Shown here one piece after another: positions 36,001-43,757 of a stretch of DNA of 46,855 nucleotides. This DNA comes from Calditrichota bacterium (GTDB taxonomy: Bacteria; Calditrichota; Calditrichia; RBG-13-44-9; J042), in contig JAADJD010000059.1 in the NCBI GenBank assembly GCA_013150955.1, forward strand, positions 1-46,855, written 5' to 3'. The notes below the pieces were generated by a model. It was not told the origin of the DNA and made no database searches. It saw only the letters and a program-made list of their open reading frames with translations. A program made the position numbers and the translations under genes. The first letter of the stretch is position 1. Each line of letters begins with the position of its first letter.

Positions 36001-36191
36001 TTGATGGCAGCACGTTTCGGGTGCCCTACCGGGGATGGTACGTGATTGGAAATCGGGTGAACATGGAGAATAATGGGGCGGTTCCCGACATTATTGTGGA
36101 AGATTTACCTGGAGATGTGGTGGCCGGAGTGGATCGCCAGTTGAAACGAGCGGTGGAGGAGTTGTTGAAATCCCTGGATGCCGGAAAATAA
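33045..36191 (+). CDS. Exported tricorn-type protease (beta-propeller, PDZ, S41)
   Basis: The 1048-residue protein has a signal peptide (about 1-22), many WD40-like/TolB repeats with WSPDGK-type phrases (about 35-650) that form the two propellers of tricorn, a C1 domain with the NSSHLGI motif, a PDZ domain (about 755-830) and an S41 catalytic domain with NEYSFSNAEIF (candidate nucleophile Ser951 or Ser949) and VGKPTGG. Tricorn degrades peptides to small pieces in archaea; this version is directed outside the cytoplasm. GAGGAGGAGG before the ATG is a very strong binding site. The TAA stop touches a MITE-like repeat. Confidence 0.93.
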   Translation: MVRMMLVVFVWVILMLFRGEAQVIFPRTPAPSPDGQQIAFSFQGDIWLVPATGGEARRLTGNPAYDYLPHWSPDGKRLAFSSNRYGNFDVFVLDFEERRVRQLTYFTNSDYVSGWTPDGRSILFASRRNFYYHRLPVTYQVPIEGGTPVEFVPEYASQGRVSPDGRYFVFVRGLTTWWRKHYRGSSNTDIWLYDRKKKTYHRLTDFDGNDLFPMWGPDGQTIYFVSESDGTYNLWKMQRDGSGKTQLTFFKGDGVRFPGIAANGSLIAFEKDFDLWTLDPNSGAVQKLNIQLPIDFVTNPVAYRDYSGDATEFVLSPDGKQIAFTVRGEVLVMKENGHFLNALTETPWREGDLVWSPGGDSLVYISDEAGQRDVYLITSNDPQEPLLARATRFTRIRLTNTPDEEFMPQFSPDGKYLAFLRGKGDLILHDLKTGQERVLVRSWNELHYQWSPDGRWIAYSRFDREYNRDVYIINVQTGEQVNVSMHPDDDDHPRWSPDGTRLAFISRRTTDNNYDIWFVYLTRAGFEMSDEEWDDYFQARKEKKGKKAGKKPAVKVQIDMEDIHKRIRRVTRLPGVEGDFTWSPDGQYLVFRSNTAGKADLWKIKWNGKELKQLTRGGQSPSQIIWHAGRKQIYYLRKGGKISVIKPNGQDNKIRSFRARIRIDRPAEQRQKFLEAWMALNDYFYDPNFHGVDWAAMKEKYGPIAEQVYTTEDFNDVVRLMLGELNSSHLGISGPWATQQVQSGMLGLRFDPEYRGEGLKIAEVLPNGPCDRTGNRAQVGEILVAINGQKIEPTTNIHQLLWNRVNQFVELTLKQDRPGEEILRTIRVKPVPFNRFLDLEYDRWVNEKRKKVHQWSQGRLGYIHIRAMGASSLERFEAELYAEAHDKEALVIDVRNNGGGWTTDFLLAMLMVRNHAITIPRDGEKGYPQSRRPLYAWTKPIIVLCNEYSFSNAEIFSHAIKTLGRGKLVGKPTGGFVISTGGIRLIDGSTFRVPYRGWYVIGNRVNMENNGAVPDIIVEDLPGDVVAGVDRQLKRAVEELLKSLDAGK

Positions 36192-36606
36192 AATCAAATA
36201 ATGAATTAAACCGCGAATCACGCGAATAAATTCGAAAAAAATCAACAAAATAGCGAAAATATCCGGGAAAGCATTTTCACCCAGATAGAATCCAATGTAT
36301 TTTATTATCCCAGATTATGCATTCGTAACCGGTTCATTCGCGATTTAATCCAATTATAATCAACCGGTTCACGTAACATTATCCCAGATTAAGCAATAGC
36401 CTACGAATGACACGAATTAACACAAATAAAACCAATAAAATACATTGAATTGTGTCTTAATGAAAATGTGTTTCAGGGTTTATTCGCGATTTTGTATATA
36501 TTTTTTGGTTTCATTCGCGTGATTCGCGGTTTAAAACTTAATTTGGGATTATTTTTATTGGTGTTAATTCGTGTAATTCGTGGTTCTAATGCATAATCTG
36601 GGATAA
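36192..36606. repeat. Nested MITE-like elements (copy 9: outer, short and full inner)
   Basis: The outer copy runs 36192-36307, stops at TGTATTTTATTA and resumes at 36549 with TTATTTTTATTGGTG, ending GCATAATCTGGGATAAA. Between the two halves are a 74-base short element starting TCCCAGATTATGCATTCG (36308-36381) and a full copy in the opposite orientation (36382-36548, TCCCAGATTAAG to TAATTTGGGA). Compared with the intact copy at 25745, the interrupted sequence has TTA on both sides, as expected of a 3-bp target duplication. Confidence 0.88.
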
Positions 36607-36624
36607 AGCCAAAACGATCATTCG

Positions 36625-36650
36625 CGCCGGGTTGTTTTACCCGGTGCGGA
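36625..36650. terminator. Possible terminator between convergent genes
   Basis: CGCCGGGT (36625-36632) pairs with ACCCGGTG (36639-36646), with one wobble, around a TGTTTT loop. The T tract after it is imperfect. The position between the tricorn and acyltransferase genes is suitable. Confidence 0.3.
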
Positions 36651-36686
36651 TGTTTTACTGTTGGAGCGCCATGGCAGGCCGGGGGC

Positions 36687-37814
36687 TTATAAGGGCATGC
36701 CGTAAATCCGATACCGCTTGTAAATGCGTCCCCCCAGCATAACCGCCGCCCGGTTCATTAAATCGTTATCTTCCAGAATCCAGGACATCTCTGCGTGGTC
36801 GTAACCCTTGGCCAGTCCCCGTTTGATGGTTTCCATGTAAAAAACGCTGCCCAATCCGAAAGGCTGATATTTCTGTTTAATACCCAGGGTAATGACCCGA
36901 ACACCTTTGATTTTGCGTTTATTCAGCAGAAAAGTGAGCCAGCCAGTCGGGAACAATCGCCCATTTTTAATTTTTTTGAATACCTCGTTGTAATTGGGGA
37001 GGGTGAGGGCAAAACCCACGGGATTGCCTTTAAATTCGGCGATTAGAACCAGGTCGGGATCGATGATGCGCTTGAAGTCGTTGGCGATAAAATCGAATTC
37101 ATCGGGGGTCAGGGGAACAAATCCCCAGTTGCGGCTCCAGGCGTCATTGTAAATATCGCGAATGACTTCCAGCTCCTGCCGGAAATTCTTCAGGTTGACC
37201 GCGCGAATGGTAACTGGCAGTTTTTTCAGGACCGCCTCGCTCACACGTTTCAATTTATCGCTGACCACCAGATGTTCTTTGTCGATGAAATACGCCCAGA
37301 CGTCTTTGACCTTTTCGTATCCCAGGGACTGCATCAAATCGTTGTAATAAGGCGGATTATGGGTCATCATGAAAAAGGGCGGGGCGTCGTAGCCTTCGTA
37401 CAAAAAGCCAATCTCGTCGTTGGTGCTGGGGTTCATGGGACCCATGATGAAATCCCGCTGGTGCTGGCGGAGCCAGTCCTTTACCGTGTCCAGCAGGGCC
37501 TGAAAGACGTCCCGATCGTTAATCCCTTCCAGAAAACCAAAAAAGCCCACGCGGTCTTGATGAAATTCGTTATGTTGTTTGTTGTAGATGGCGGCAATGC
37601 GACCCACCAGTTCCCCATTTTTGTAGGCCAGAAAAAATTCCGCTGGATTGTGTTTGAAGAAGGGGTTTTTCTTTTTGCTCAGCAGCTTCAGGCGGTCCAT
37701 GATCAGTGGGGGAACCCAGTAAGGATCGTTTTGATAAATTTTCCAGGGCAATTTGATGAAGGCCATCAAATCGCTGCGGGAGGAGACCGGGCGAATCTCG
37801 ATGTGCTTACTCAT
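36687..37814 (-). CDS. GNAT-like acyltransferase, YghO/bacterial ceramide synthase type
   Basis: The 375-residue protein matches the YghO-like group: a start with LPWKIYQNDPYWVPPL, then FLAYKNGELVGRIAAIYN, a GFFGFLEG motif, the FIMGPMNPSTNDEIG phrase and PPFFMMTHNPPYY, with a C-terminal GNAT fold. This group includes bacterial ceramide synthase, which N-acylates the sphingoid base in Caulobacter. It lies 111 bases downstream of the serine palmitoyltransferase gene on the same strand, which supports the sphingolipid role. GGAGG 6 bases before the ATG fixes the start. The acyl donor cannot be read. Confidence 0.78.
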   Translation of the reverse strand: MSKHIEIRPVSSRSDLMAFIKLPWKIYQNDPYWVPPLIMDRLKLLSKKKNPFFKHNPAEFFLAYKNGELVGRIAAIYNKQHNEFHQDRVGFFGFLEGINDRDVFQALLDTVKDWLRQHQRDFIMGPMNPSTNDEIGFLYEGYDAPPFFMMTHNPPYYNDLMQSLGYEKVKDVWAYFIDKEHLVVSDKLKRVSEAVLKKLPVTIRAVNLKNFRQELEVIRDIYNDAWSRNWGFVPLTPDEFDFIANDFKRIIDPDLVLIAEFKGNPVGFALTLPNYNEVFKKIKNGRLFPTGWLTFLLNKRKIKGVRVITLGIKQKYQPFGLGSVFYMETIKRGLAKGYDHAEMSWILEDNDLMNRAAVMLGGRIYKRYRIYGMPL

Positions 37815-37925
37815 GGTTAGCCTCCGTCTTCAGGTTATCTATTCCAAAAACCCAGTATGCGATTTGTCGAGGTCGAATGTTCGGCTCCGCAGTTTACCCG
37901 GCCGATCCCGTCGGGTATGCCCTGC

Positions 37926-39122
37926 TTAAATGATGCCGATCTGCTTCCCGATCTGTTTGAATGTTTCCAGCACTCGATCCAGATCGTCATCCGTGTGTGT
38001 GGCCATGTAGCTGGTTCGCAGCAGGGAGCGATCGGGGGGGACGGCAGGACTGATGACGGCGTTGGTGTAAATGCCAGCGTCGAACAGCGCTTTCCAGAAC
38101 TGGAATGTTTTCATATCGTCCCCGATGATAATCGGGATGATGGGCGTTTCGGATTCGCCGGTGTTGAAGCCCATGGCCTGGAATTCCCGGCGCATGCGGT
38201 TGCTGATGTCGTGCAGACGGCGCACAATTTGCGGTTCGGTTTCGATGATTTCCAGCGCCTTGAGCACGGCAGCAATATTGGCCGGGGGAATGGCGGCACT
38301 AAAAATCAGCGGTCGGGCAAAATGTTTGATGTAATGAATGACCTGCTCGTCGCCGGCCACGAATCCACCCAGAGAAGCAAACGATTTGCTAAAGGTGCAC
38401 ATCACCAGATCCACTTCCTTGAAAATCCCGAAATGCTCCATGGTGCCACGCCCGGTTTCTCCCAGTACGCCAATGCCGTGGGCATCGTCCAGATATAAAC
38501 GGGCGTTGTACTTGCGGGCAATTTCCACCAGCCGGGGCAGCTTAACGATGTCGCCTTCCATGCTGAATACCCCGTCTGTGACGATGAGTTTGGGGGCTTC
38601 GGGATTGAGGTTGGACAGCACGCGTTCCAGGTCTTCCATGTCGTTGTGACGGTAGCGTTTTACCGTCACCCCCAGGCGAATGCCGTAGGCCAGGAAAATG
38701 CCGTCAAAAATCGATGCATGGTTGGTCTTGTCCGTGACCACGATGTCGTTTTTGTCAATTAAGGTCGAAATGCTTCCCAGGTTGGTTTGATATCCGGTGC
38801 TGAAGACCAGGGCGGCCTCTTTGCGGACAAATCGGGCCAATCGGTGTTCCAGCTCCTCATGCAACGCCAGCGTGCCATTTAAAAAGCGGGATCCCGAACA
38901 ACTGGTGCCATATCGCTCAATGGCTTTGATGGCCGCTTCCTGTACCCGCGGGTCCTGCGTCAGTCCCAGGTAGTTGTTGGAGCCAATCATGATCACATCG
39001 CGGCCGTTCATGCGCACGCGGGGACCGTAATTCTCTTCGATGGGCAGGAAGTACGGATAAATGCCGTGTTCGATCGCCTCTTTTGCACGTTTAAAATCCC
39101 AGCACTTTTGGAATACGTCCAA
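37926..39122 (-). CDS. spt: Serine palmitoyltransferase (alpha-oxoamine synthase)
   Basis: This PLP enzyme condenses L-serine with a fatty acyl-CoA or acyl-ACP to 3-ketosphinganine. The 398-residue protein has the oxoamine-synthase motifs SNNYLGLTQDPRVQEAAIKA, GSRFLNGTLALHEELE, a substrate His in NHASI, DDAHGIGVLG, and TFSKSFAS with the PLP Lys. The SRFLNGTLALH phrase and lack of a membrane helix match the soluble bacterial enzymes of Bacteroidetes and Sphingomonas more than KBL or BioF. The start is a TTG at 39122 with GGAGG 6 bases upstream. The next gene downstream is a ceramide synthase-type acyltransferase. Confidence 0.85.
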   Translation of the reverse strand: MDVFQKCWDFKRAKEAIEHGIYPYFLPIEENYGPRVRMNGRDVIMIGSNNYLGLTQDPRVQEAAIKAIERYGTSCSGSRFLNGTLALHEELEHRLARFVRKEAALVFSTGYQTNLGSISTLIDKNDIVVTDKTNHASIFDGIFLAYGIRLGVTVKRYRHNDMEDLERVLSNLNPEAPKLIVTDGVFSMEGDIVKLPRLVEIARKYNARLYLDDAHGIGVLGETGRGTMEHFGIFKEVDLVMCTFSKSFASLGGFVAGDEQVIHYIKHFARPLIFSAAIPPANIAAVLKALEIIETEPQIVRRLHDISNRMRREFQAMGFNTGESETPIIPIIIGDDMKTFQFWKALFDAGIYTNAVISPAVPPDRSLLRTSYMATHTDDDLDRVLETFKQIGKQIGII

Positions 39123-39268
39123 CGTATGCCTCCTCTCGCTATGACCCGTTTGAAAGAGAGTGAAATTAAGAAAAAAATGTGTTTTTTCAAATAAAATGGA
39201 AAAGATTTTATGGGGGGTGAATATGGCAATTTTCCCGGAAGGTTTTTCGGAAGCCGTGCGGGCAGGCG

Positions 39269-40219
39269 TTACCCGAATAGCCCTTTGAGTACCTCGCAGG
39301 TGGCCTGGCCGCGTCCCATGGTGTAAATGTGCAATCCGGGAACGCCGTATTCAATCAGCTGTTCGCACAGTTCGATGGTTTTGCGGATGCCCACCTGACG
39401 GGCCGCTTCCCGGGTCCGCGCTTCTTCCATGGCCTCCACAATATGGTAGGGAATGGACACATGGAAATCCCGGGGAATGGAACTCAACTGCGAAATGCGG
39501 GTCAGCGGTTTGATGCCCGGAAGAATGGGAACCGTAATCCCGATGGAACGGGCCTTTTCCACAAAATTTTTGAACACATCGAAATCAAAGAACATCTGGG
39601 TAATAATGTAATGCGCCCCCTGATCCACTTTGTGCTTCAGGTGGTACAGGTCCTTCTCAAAATTGGGGGCTTCGTAATGTTTTTCGGGATATCCAGCCAC
39701 GCCAATGCAGAAATTGGTGGGCTGGGCATCTTCCAGCTCTTCCAGATAAATCCCTTCATTCATGTTGGCAATCTGCCGTACCAGCTCACTGGCGTAACGA
39801 TGACCGTCCTGGTTGGGAATAAAGGTCTTTTGTCCCGGTGGGGGATCTCCCCGCACAGCAAAGATGTTGGTAATGCCCAGATAATGCAAATCGATCAGTG
39901 CATCTTCGGTTTCGTATTTGGAAAATCCGCCGCAGATAAAGTGGGGCACCGGCTCGATATGATAGCGGTTGGCGATGGCGGCACAAATGCCAACCGTCCC
40001 CGGTTTCTTTCGTTTGGGAATCCGGTAAATGATGCCGTCCTTTTCCTCGTACACCACCTGCGGTTGATGGTAGGTCACGTTGATGAACGCGGGCTCAAAG
40101 GGGACCAGCACATCCAGCGTGGCGTACAATTCCTCGATGCTGCGGCCTTTATCGGGTGGGGTGATTTCCAGAGAAATAATGGGTTTTTTGGACTGCTGTA
40201 TGGCTGTAATGACGTGCAT
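39269..40219 (-). CDS. metF: Methylenetetrahydrofolate reductase
   Basis: The 316-residue protein has the MetF order: SLEITPPDKG with the catalytic Glu, FINVTYHQP, VPHFICGGFS, GITNIFAVRGDPP with the folate-binding Asp, VAGYPEKH, DQGAHYIITQMFFD, and PILPGIKPL. It reduces methylene-THF to methyl-THF with a flavin. It could serve methionine synthesis or a C1 pathway; no partner genes are adjacent. It lies between the sphingolipid pair and the phosphofructokinase, all on the minus strand. Confidence 0.95.
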   Translation of the reverse strand: MHVITAIQQSKKPIISLEITPPDKGRSIEELYATLDVLVPFEPAFINVTYHQPQVVYEEKDGIIYRIPKRKKPGTVGICAAIANRYHIEPVPHFICGGFSKYETEDALIDLHYLGITNIFAVRGDPPPGQKTFIPNQDGHRYASELVRQIANMNEGIYLEELEDAQPTNFCIGVAGYPEKHYEAPNFEKDLYHLKHKVDQGAHYIITQMFFDFDVFKNFVEKARSIGITVPILPGIKPLTRISQLSSIPRDFHVSIPYHIVEAMEEARTREAARQVGIRKTIELCEQLIEYGVPGLHIYTMGRGQATCEVLKGLFG

Positions 40220-40364
40220 GGACAGTGCTTATCTCCCACTGGCTTAACAACAGATATTTACCCAGATTTGGATCGACACATTCGCCGGATACTTAAATTT
40301 TTGTATGCGAATAAACATGATCCGTGACAATGGTTTGGGTTTTTCCCGGATGATTGCCCCGGGA

Positions 40365-41762
40365 TTATTCTTTGGATTTCACCGCTTCCGCTTCGGCCGC
40401 TTCCACTTTTTTGGCGTTTTTCTCCCGCAGTTCGCGCGGTTTATGAGCCAGGTTGCTCTCCTGTCCGGTAACGCGGATCTTTTGCCGATCCAGATACTGG
40501 TACAGTAGATCTCGCTCGATCAGGTATTCGAATTGTTTGCGGAATTCTTCCACCGAGATGCCCGCCGTGGTGGCATATTTGGACAATTCGAATGCGTCTT
40601 CGAAGTCGGCTTTATTCAACCGCAGCATGTAGCGTCGGGCAATGAAATAGTATTCGGAACTGACGTCCACCATGCGTACCCGGGTTTTTTTGGTAACCGG
40701 GTCCAGGATGTCCTTGAAATAAAGCGGCACGAAATGCCCGTTTTGGATGGACACCATCGCTGCGTTGCCGCCGTCTAAAATGAACTGGGCGGCGGTGTAG
40801 CCCAGATCCCGGGTGTACTCCATGTCAAACGGAATGGGATCGGCACAGCGCAGCTCGTAGCCGATGTCCTTGGAGACAATGGTGACCTTAATGCCAAATT
40901 CTTTCAGGCGCTTCTGCACCTGTTTTTTGACCACGTCGCCGAAACTGATTTCTGCCAGCCGGATGTGGCCAAAGTCGTCGCGTTCCGCATGTTTCAGGGC
41001 GTGGAGTTCTTCGGGATTGAGCCGCTCGGCCAGGCCTTCGGCCAGAATGGCCACCCCATCGGAACGGCCGTAACTCAGTCGCTTGATGATGGCGCCCACC
41101 AGAATGTCCACGATCTGTGAGAGCGGGATGTAACCTTCGGGGAATTCTTCCGGGATAATGGTCAGTGTGGCGCCGGCCGCCTTCCCGATGCCCAGTGCCA
41201 GATGCCCGGCCTTGCGCCCCATGGACACCACAAAGTACCAGCGGGATGTGGTCTGAGCGTCGACCATCAGATTCTTGACAATTTCAACCCCCACGTGGCG
41301 CGCCGTCTGGTACCCGAAGGTGGGCGTGCCGTGGGGCAAATCCAGATCGTTATCAATGGTTTTGGGAACGTGCACCACCCGAATCCGTCCGGCTGCCCGT
41401 TCTTCCACCTTCATGGCGCTGTAGGCGGTATCATCGCCGCCGATGGTAATCAACTTGTCCACATTCAACCGAACCAGCGAAGTGACCACGTTGTCCAGCG
41501 TTTCTTTCTTCTTGGTGGGGTTATCTCGTGCGGTTCCCAGATACGAACCACCGGTAAAGTGAATACGGCTAACTTTGTCGATGGTCAATTCCTTGACATG
41601 GGTAATGTCGCCCTGCATGATCCATTTGAATCCATCCATAATGCCCACAACTTCCACACCTTCCAGCGCCGCCCGGATGGTCGCCGCACCGATGACGCTA
41701 TTAATGCCCGGTGCCGGACCGCCACCAACCAGTATCGCCAGACGTTTCGGGGTTACAGACAT
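40365..41762 (-). CDS. pfp: 6-phosphofructokinase, predicted pyrophosphate-dependent
   Basis: The 465-residue protein has GGGPAPGINSVI, the donor-site motif TIGGDDTAYSA, HVPKTIDNDLDLP, the MGRKAGHLAL substrate loop and a C-terminal charged tail (KVEAAEAEAVKSKE). In the family, GGDD with PKTIDND marks PPi-using enzymes, while ATP enzymes have GGDG and GTIDND. So this is probably a reversible PPi-fructose-6-phosphate phosphotransferase. AGGAGG 5 bases before the ATG fits the start. A promoter is seen about 55 bases upstream. Confidence 0.9.
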   Translation of the reverse strand: MSVTPKRLAILVGGGPAPGINSVIGAATIRAALEGVEVVGIMDGFKWIMQGDITHVKELTIDKVSRIHFTGGSYLGTARDNPTKKKETLDNVVTSLVRLNVDKLITIGGDDTAYSAMKVEERAAGRIRVVHVPKTIDNDLDLPHGTPTFGYQTARHVGVEIVKNLMVDAQTTSRWYFVVSMGRKAGHLALGIGKAAGATLTIIPEEFPEGYIPLSQIVDILVGAIIKRLSYGRSDGVAILAEGLAERLNPEELHALKHAERDDFGHIRLAEISFGDVVKKQVQKRLKEFGIKVTIVSKDIGYELRCADPIPFDMEYTRDLGYTAAQFILDGGNAAMVSIQNGHFVPLYFKDILDPVTKKTRVRMVDVSSEYYFIARRYMLRLNKADFEDAFELSKYATTAGISVEEFRKQFEYLIERDLLYQYLDRQKIRVTGQESNLAHKPRELREKNAKKVEAAEAEAVKSKE

Positions 41763-41817
41763 GGTTGCCTCCTTTCACCCAAAGTGGTTTTTGGCCTTCT
41801 CCTTCAAAGCGAAGCTA

Positions 41818-41846
41818 AAAATAGCATGGAATTATTTGGAATTCAA
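41818..41846 (-). promoter_or_regulatory. Promoter of the phosphofructokinase gene
   Basis: On the minus strand TTGAAT (41846-41841), a 17-base spacer and TATTTT (41823-41818) lie about 56 bases before the ATG. This is a fair sigma-70 match. Confidence 0.4.
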
Positions 41847-41934
41847 CCGCTAATTTTGCCAGAAAAGAGTGAATTTCTTAAAATAATGCATGTCCATGAA
41901 GCGGGGCAAGTTGTATGGGCAAAAGAAAAAAAGG

Positions 41935-41954
41935 CGGAAGGGTTTCCGTTTTTT
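41935..41954 (+). terminator. Small hairpin with T tract in the leader of the DUF4185 gene
   Basis: CGGAA (41935-41939) and TTCCG (41944-41948) form a short stem followed by TTTTTT, with an A-rich stretch on the other side. It lies 70 bases before the next ATG; it may be a bidirectional terminator or an attenuator. The stem is short. Confidence 0.25.
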
Positions 41955-42022
41955 CAGGGGGGGCAGGGTTTTTGTATTCCTTTCTGATCAAAAATAGGGT
42001 TGATCTCTGGAGGGAGGCAATC

Positions 42023-43375
42023 ATGATCCGGGCAAAACGCGCGTTACTCGTTCTTTTCTGGGCGCTGCATTCGCTGCTGGCTCAGGAAGTGGTGTCTGTT
42101 CAGCGGGTGGGGCAATTGACCGGTCAGCCGTCCATGAACAATACCGGTGCCGTGAATGTGTACGGAACCGATCTGGGCAGCATGTTTTTACATGGGGATG
42201 GACGAATTTATTTTTTGTTTGGGGACACCTTTGGTCCACCGGGTCCGCCCGGTGTTTCCGGAGATTGGCGCTCCAACACCATGGCATTTACCACCGACTT
42301 TGTGGCCCGGGATGGGATCATTTTTGACGGCTGGATCACCGATTCGCTGGGTCGTGCCCGGGCATTGATCGAAGGAAACCACGATCCCAACGATGGTTCG
42401 GGTGAAGTGACCAAAATTCCCACCGCAGGGTGGAGCAATGGGAAACGCCAGTTTATGTGGTTTATGTCGGTAAAGCGGTGGGGTGCCCCCGGCCACTGGG
42501 AGGCCAATTATTCCGAAATTGCGTATTCCGATGACAATGGCTACACCTGGATGCGTTCCGGGGTCCGCTGGGCGGGGAATAGTAATTTCGTTCAGGTGGC
42601 CGTTGCGCGGGATTCGGCCTATCTGTACCTCTGGGGCATTCCGGCGGGACGATTCGGTGGAGTGAAACTGGCGCGAGTATTGCCAGAGGAGGTGCTGAAC
42701 CCTTCTGCCTACCAGTATTACACCGGAGCGGGGTGGAGCCACCGGGAGGCGGATGCGGCTACCATTGTACCCGCTCCCGTGGGAGAACTTTCGGTGATCT
42801 GGAATGCCTACCTGAACCGCTGGTTGATGATGTATCTGAATGAGAACACCGGGTGCATTCAGGCACGGTTTGCCCGGCAGCCAACCGGTCCCTGGAGTGC
42901 TCCCCGCACCGTAACCTGTTCCGACGCCTATCCGGCACTGTACGGAGCATTCATGCACCCCAAATACACAGAAAATGGTGGCCAGACCGTTTATTTTCTA
43001 ATGTCCCAATACGGGCCCTACAATGTGTTCTTAATGAAAGTGGTATTTCGGCAATCGGCCACCGGCATGGAGGTGCTGCCGGATCGAGGTTCGGAGCGGT
43101 TATTTGTGCTGCATCCCGGTGTTCCCAACCCGTTCAACGGGCAAACAAAAATCCGTTTCGAATTATCTGAACCCCGTCCGGTGCGTCTCCAGATATTTAG
43201 TGTAAATGGGAAACGGATCCGCACGCTGATAGCAGCGCGCTTGCCTGCAGGCACCCACACGGTCTGGTGGAATGGCACTGATGATGTGGGCGATCCCGTC
43301 GCCAGCGGGATTTATTGGTGTCGCCTGTCGGTGGGGGAGCAGGTAATTACCCGGAAGCTGTTGCTGATCCGCTAA
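42023..43375 (+). CDS. Exported DUF4185 protein with C-terminal FlgD-like sorting domain
   Basis: The start is ATG 42023 (GGAGGGAGG upstream); the longer open frame before it lacks a binding site. The 450-residue protein has a signal peptide (about 1-20, SLLAQ), a beta-propeller-like body with FGDTFGPPG, DDNGYTWMRSG, and WNAYLNRWLMMYLNE that fits DUF4185, and a C-terminal domain starting PNPFNGQTKIRFELSE and ending SGIYWCRLSVGEQVITRKLLLIR-type strands. DUF4185 includes endo-D-arabinanases (family GH183), so a glycan target is possible. The C-terminal domain is the type used for secretion and surface anchoring in FCB bacteria. The TAA stop overlaps a MITE-like copy. Confidence 0.82.
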   Translation: MIRAKRALLVLFWALHSLLAQEVVSVQRVGQLTGQPSMNNTGAVNVYGTDLGSMFLHGDGRIYFLFGDTFGPPGPPGVSGDWRSNTMAFTTDFVARDGIIFDGWITDSLGRARALIEGNHDPNDGSGEVTKIPTAGWSNGKRQFMWFMSVKRWGAPGHWEANYSEIAYSDDNGYTWMRSGVRWAGNSNFVQVAVARDSAYLYLWGIPAGRFGGVKLARVLPEEVLNPSAYQYYTGAGWSHREADAATIVPAPVGELSVIWNAYLNRWLMMYLNENTGCIQARFARQPTGPWSAPRTVTCSDAYPALYGAFMHPKYTENGGQTVYFLMSQYGPYNVFLMKVVFRQSATGMEVLPDRGSERLFVLHPGVPNPFNGQTKIRFELSEPRPVRLQIFSVNGKRIRTLIAARLPAGTHTVWWNGTDDVGDPVASGIYWCRLSVGEQVITRKLLLIR

Positions 43376-43545
43376 ATCCGAATGATACTTTAAACCGCGA
43401 ATCACGCGAATGAAACCAAAACATTTCCACAAAATCGCGAATAAACCCTGGAGTACATTTTTATCCCGATATAATCCATTGGATCTTGTTATTTTTGTTC
43501 GTGTTCATTCGTGTGATTCGTAGGCTCATGCATAATCTGGATTTA
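43373..43545. repeat. MITE-like intergenic repeat, copy 10
   Basis: Begins at the TAA stop of the DUF4185 gene (TAAATCCGAATGATAC, a diverged left end) and ends GCATAATCTGGATTTA, orientation as copy 2. It is a third case in which an element starts at or beside a gene's TAA. Confidence 0.85.
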
Positions 43546-43693
43546 AGAGATGATCCTGCCCCATTCTTAAACGATTCCGGACGATTCCGTAAAAACTGGA
43601 ACTGCCGGCAACCATTTGAATGATTTGTCCTTTCAGGGATGATTGGAAATGGCAAACAATCCCATCTTGTTACCGGGAATCTGAATTTTCCTC

Positions 43694-43723
43694 TTGTCTA
43701 TTTAATTTGGTTTCCTTTATTTT
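43694..43723 (+). promoter_or_regulatory. Possible promoter of the OPT transporter gene
   Basis: TTGTCT (43694-43699), an 18-base spacer and TATTTT (43718-43723) lie 34 bases before the ATG in T-rich DNA. The match is moderate. Confidence 0.25.
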
Positions 43724-43757
43724 TTAACTTCGCATAGACCTAACTGGAGGAGGCTTT

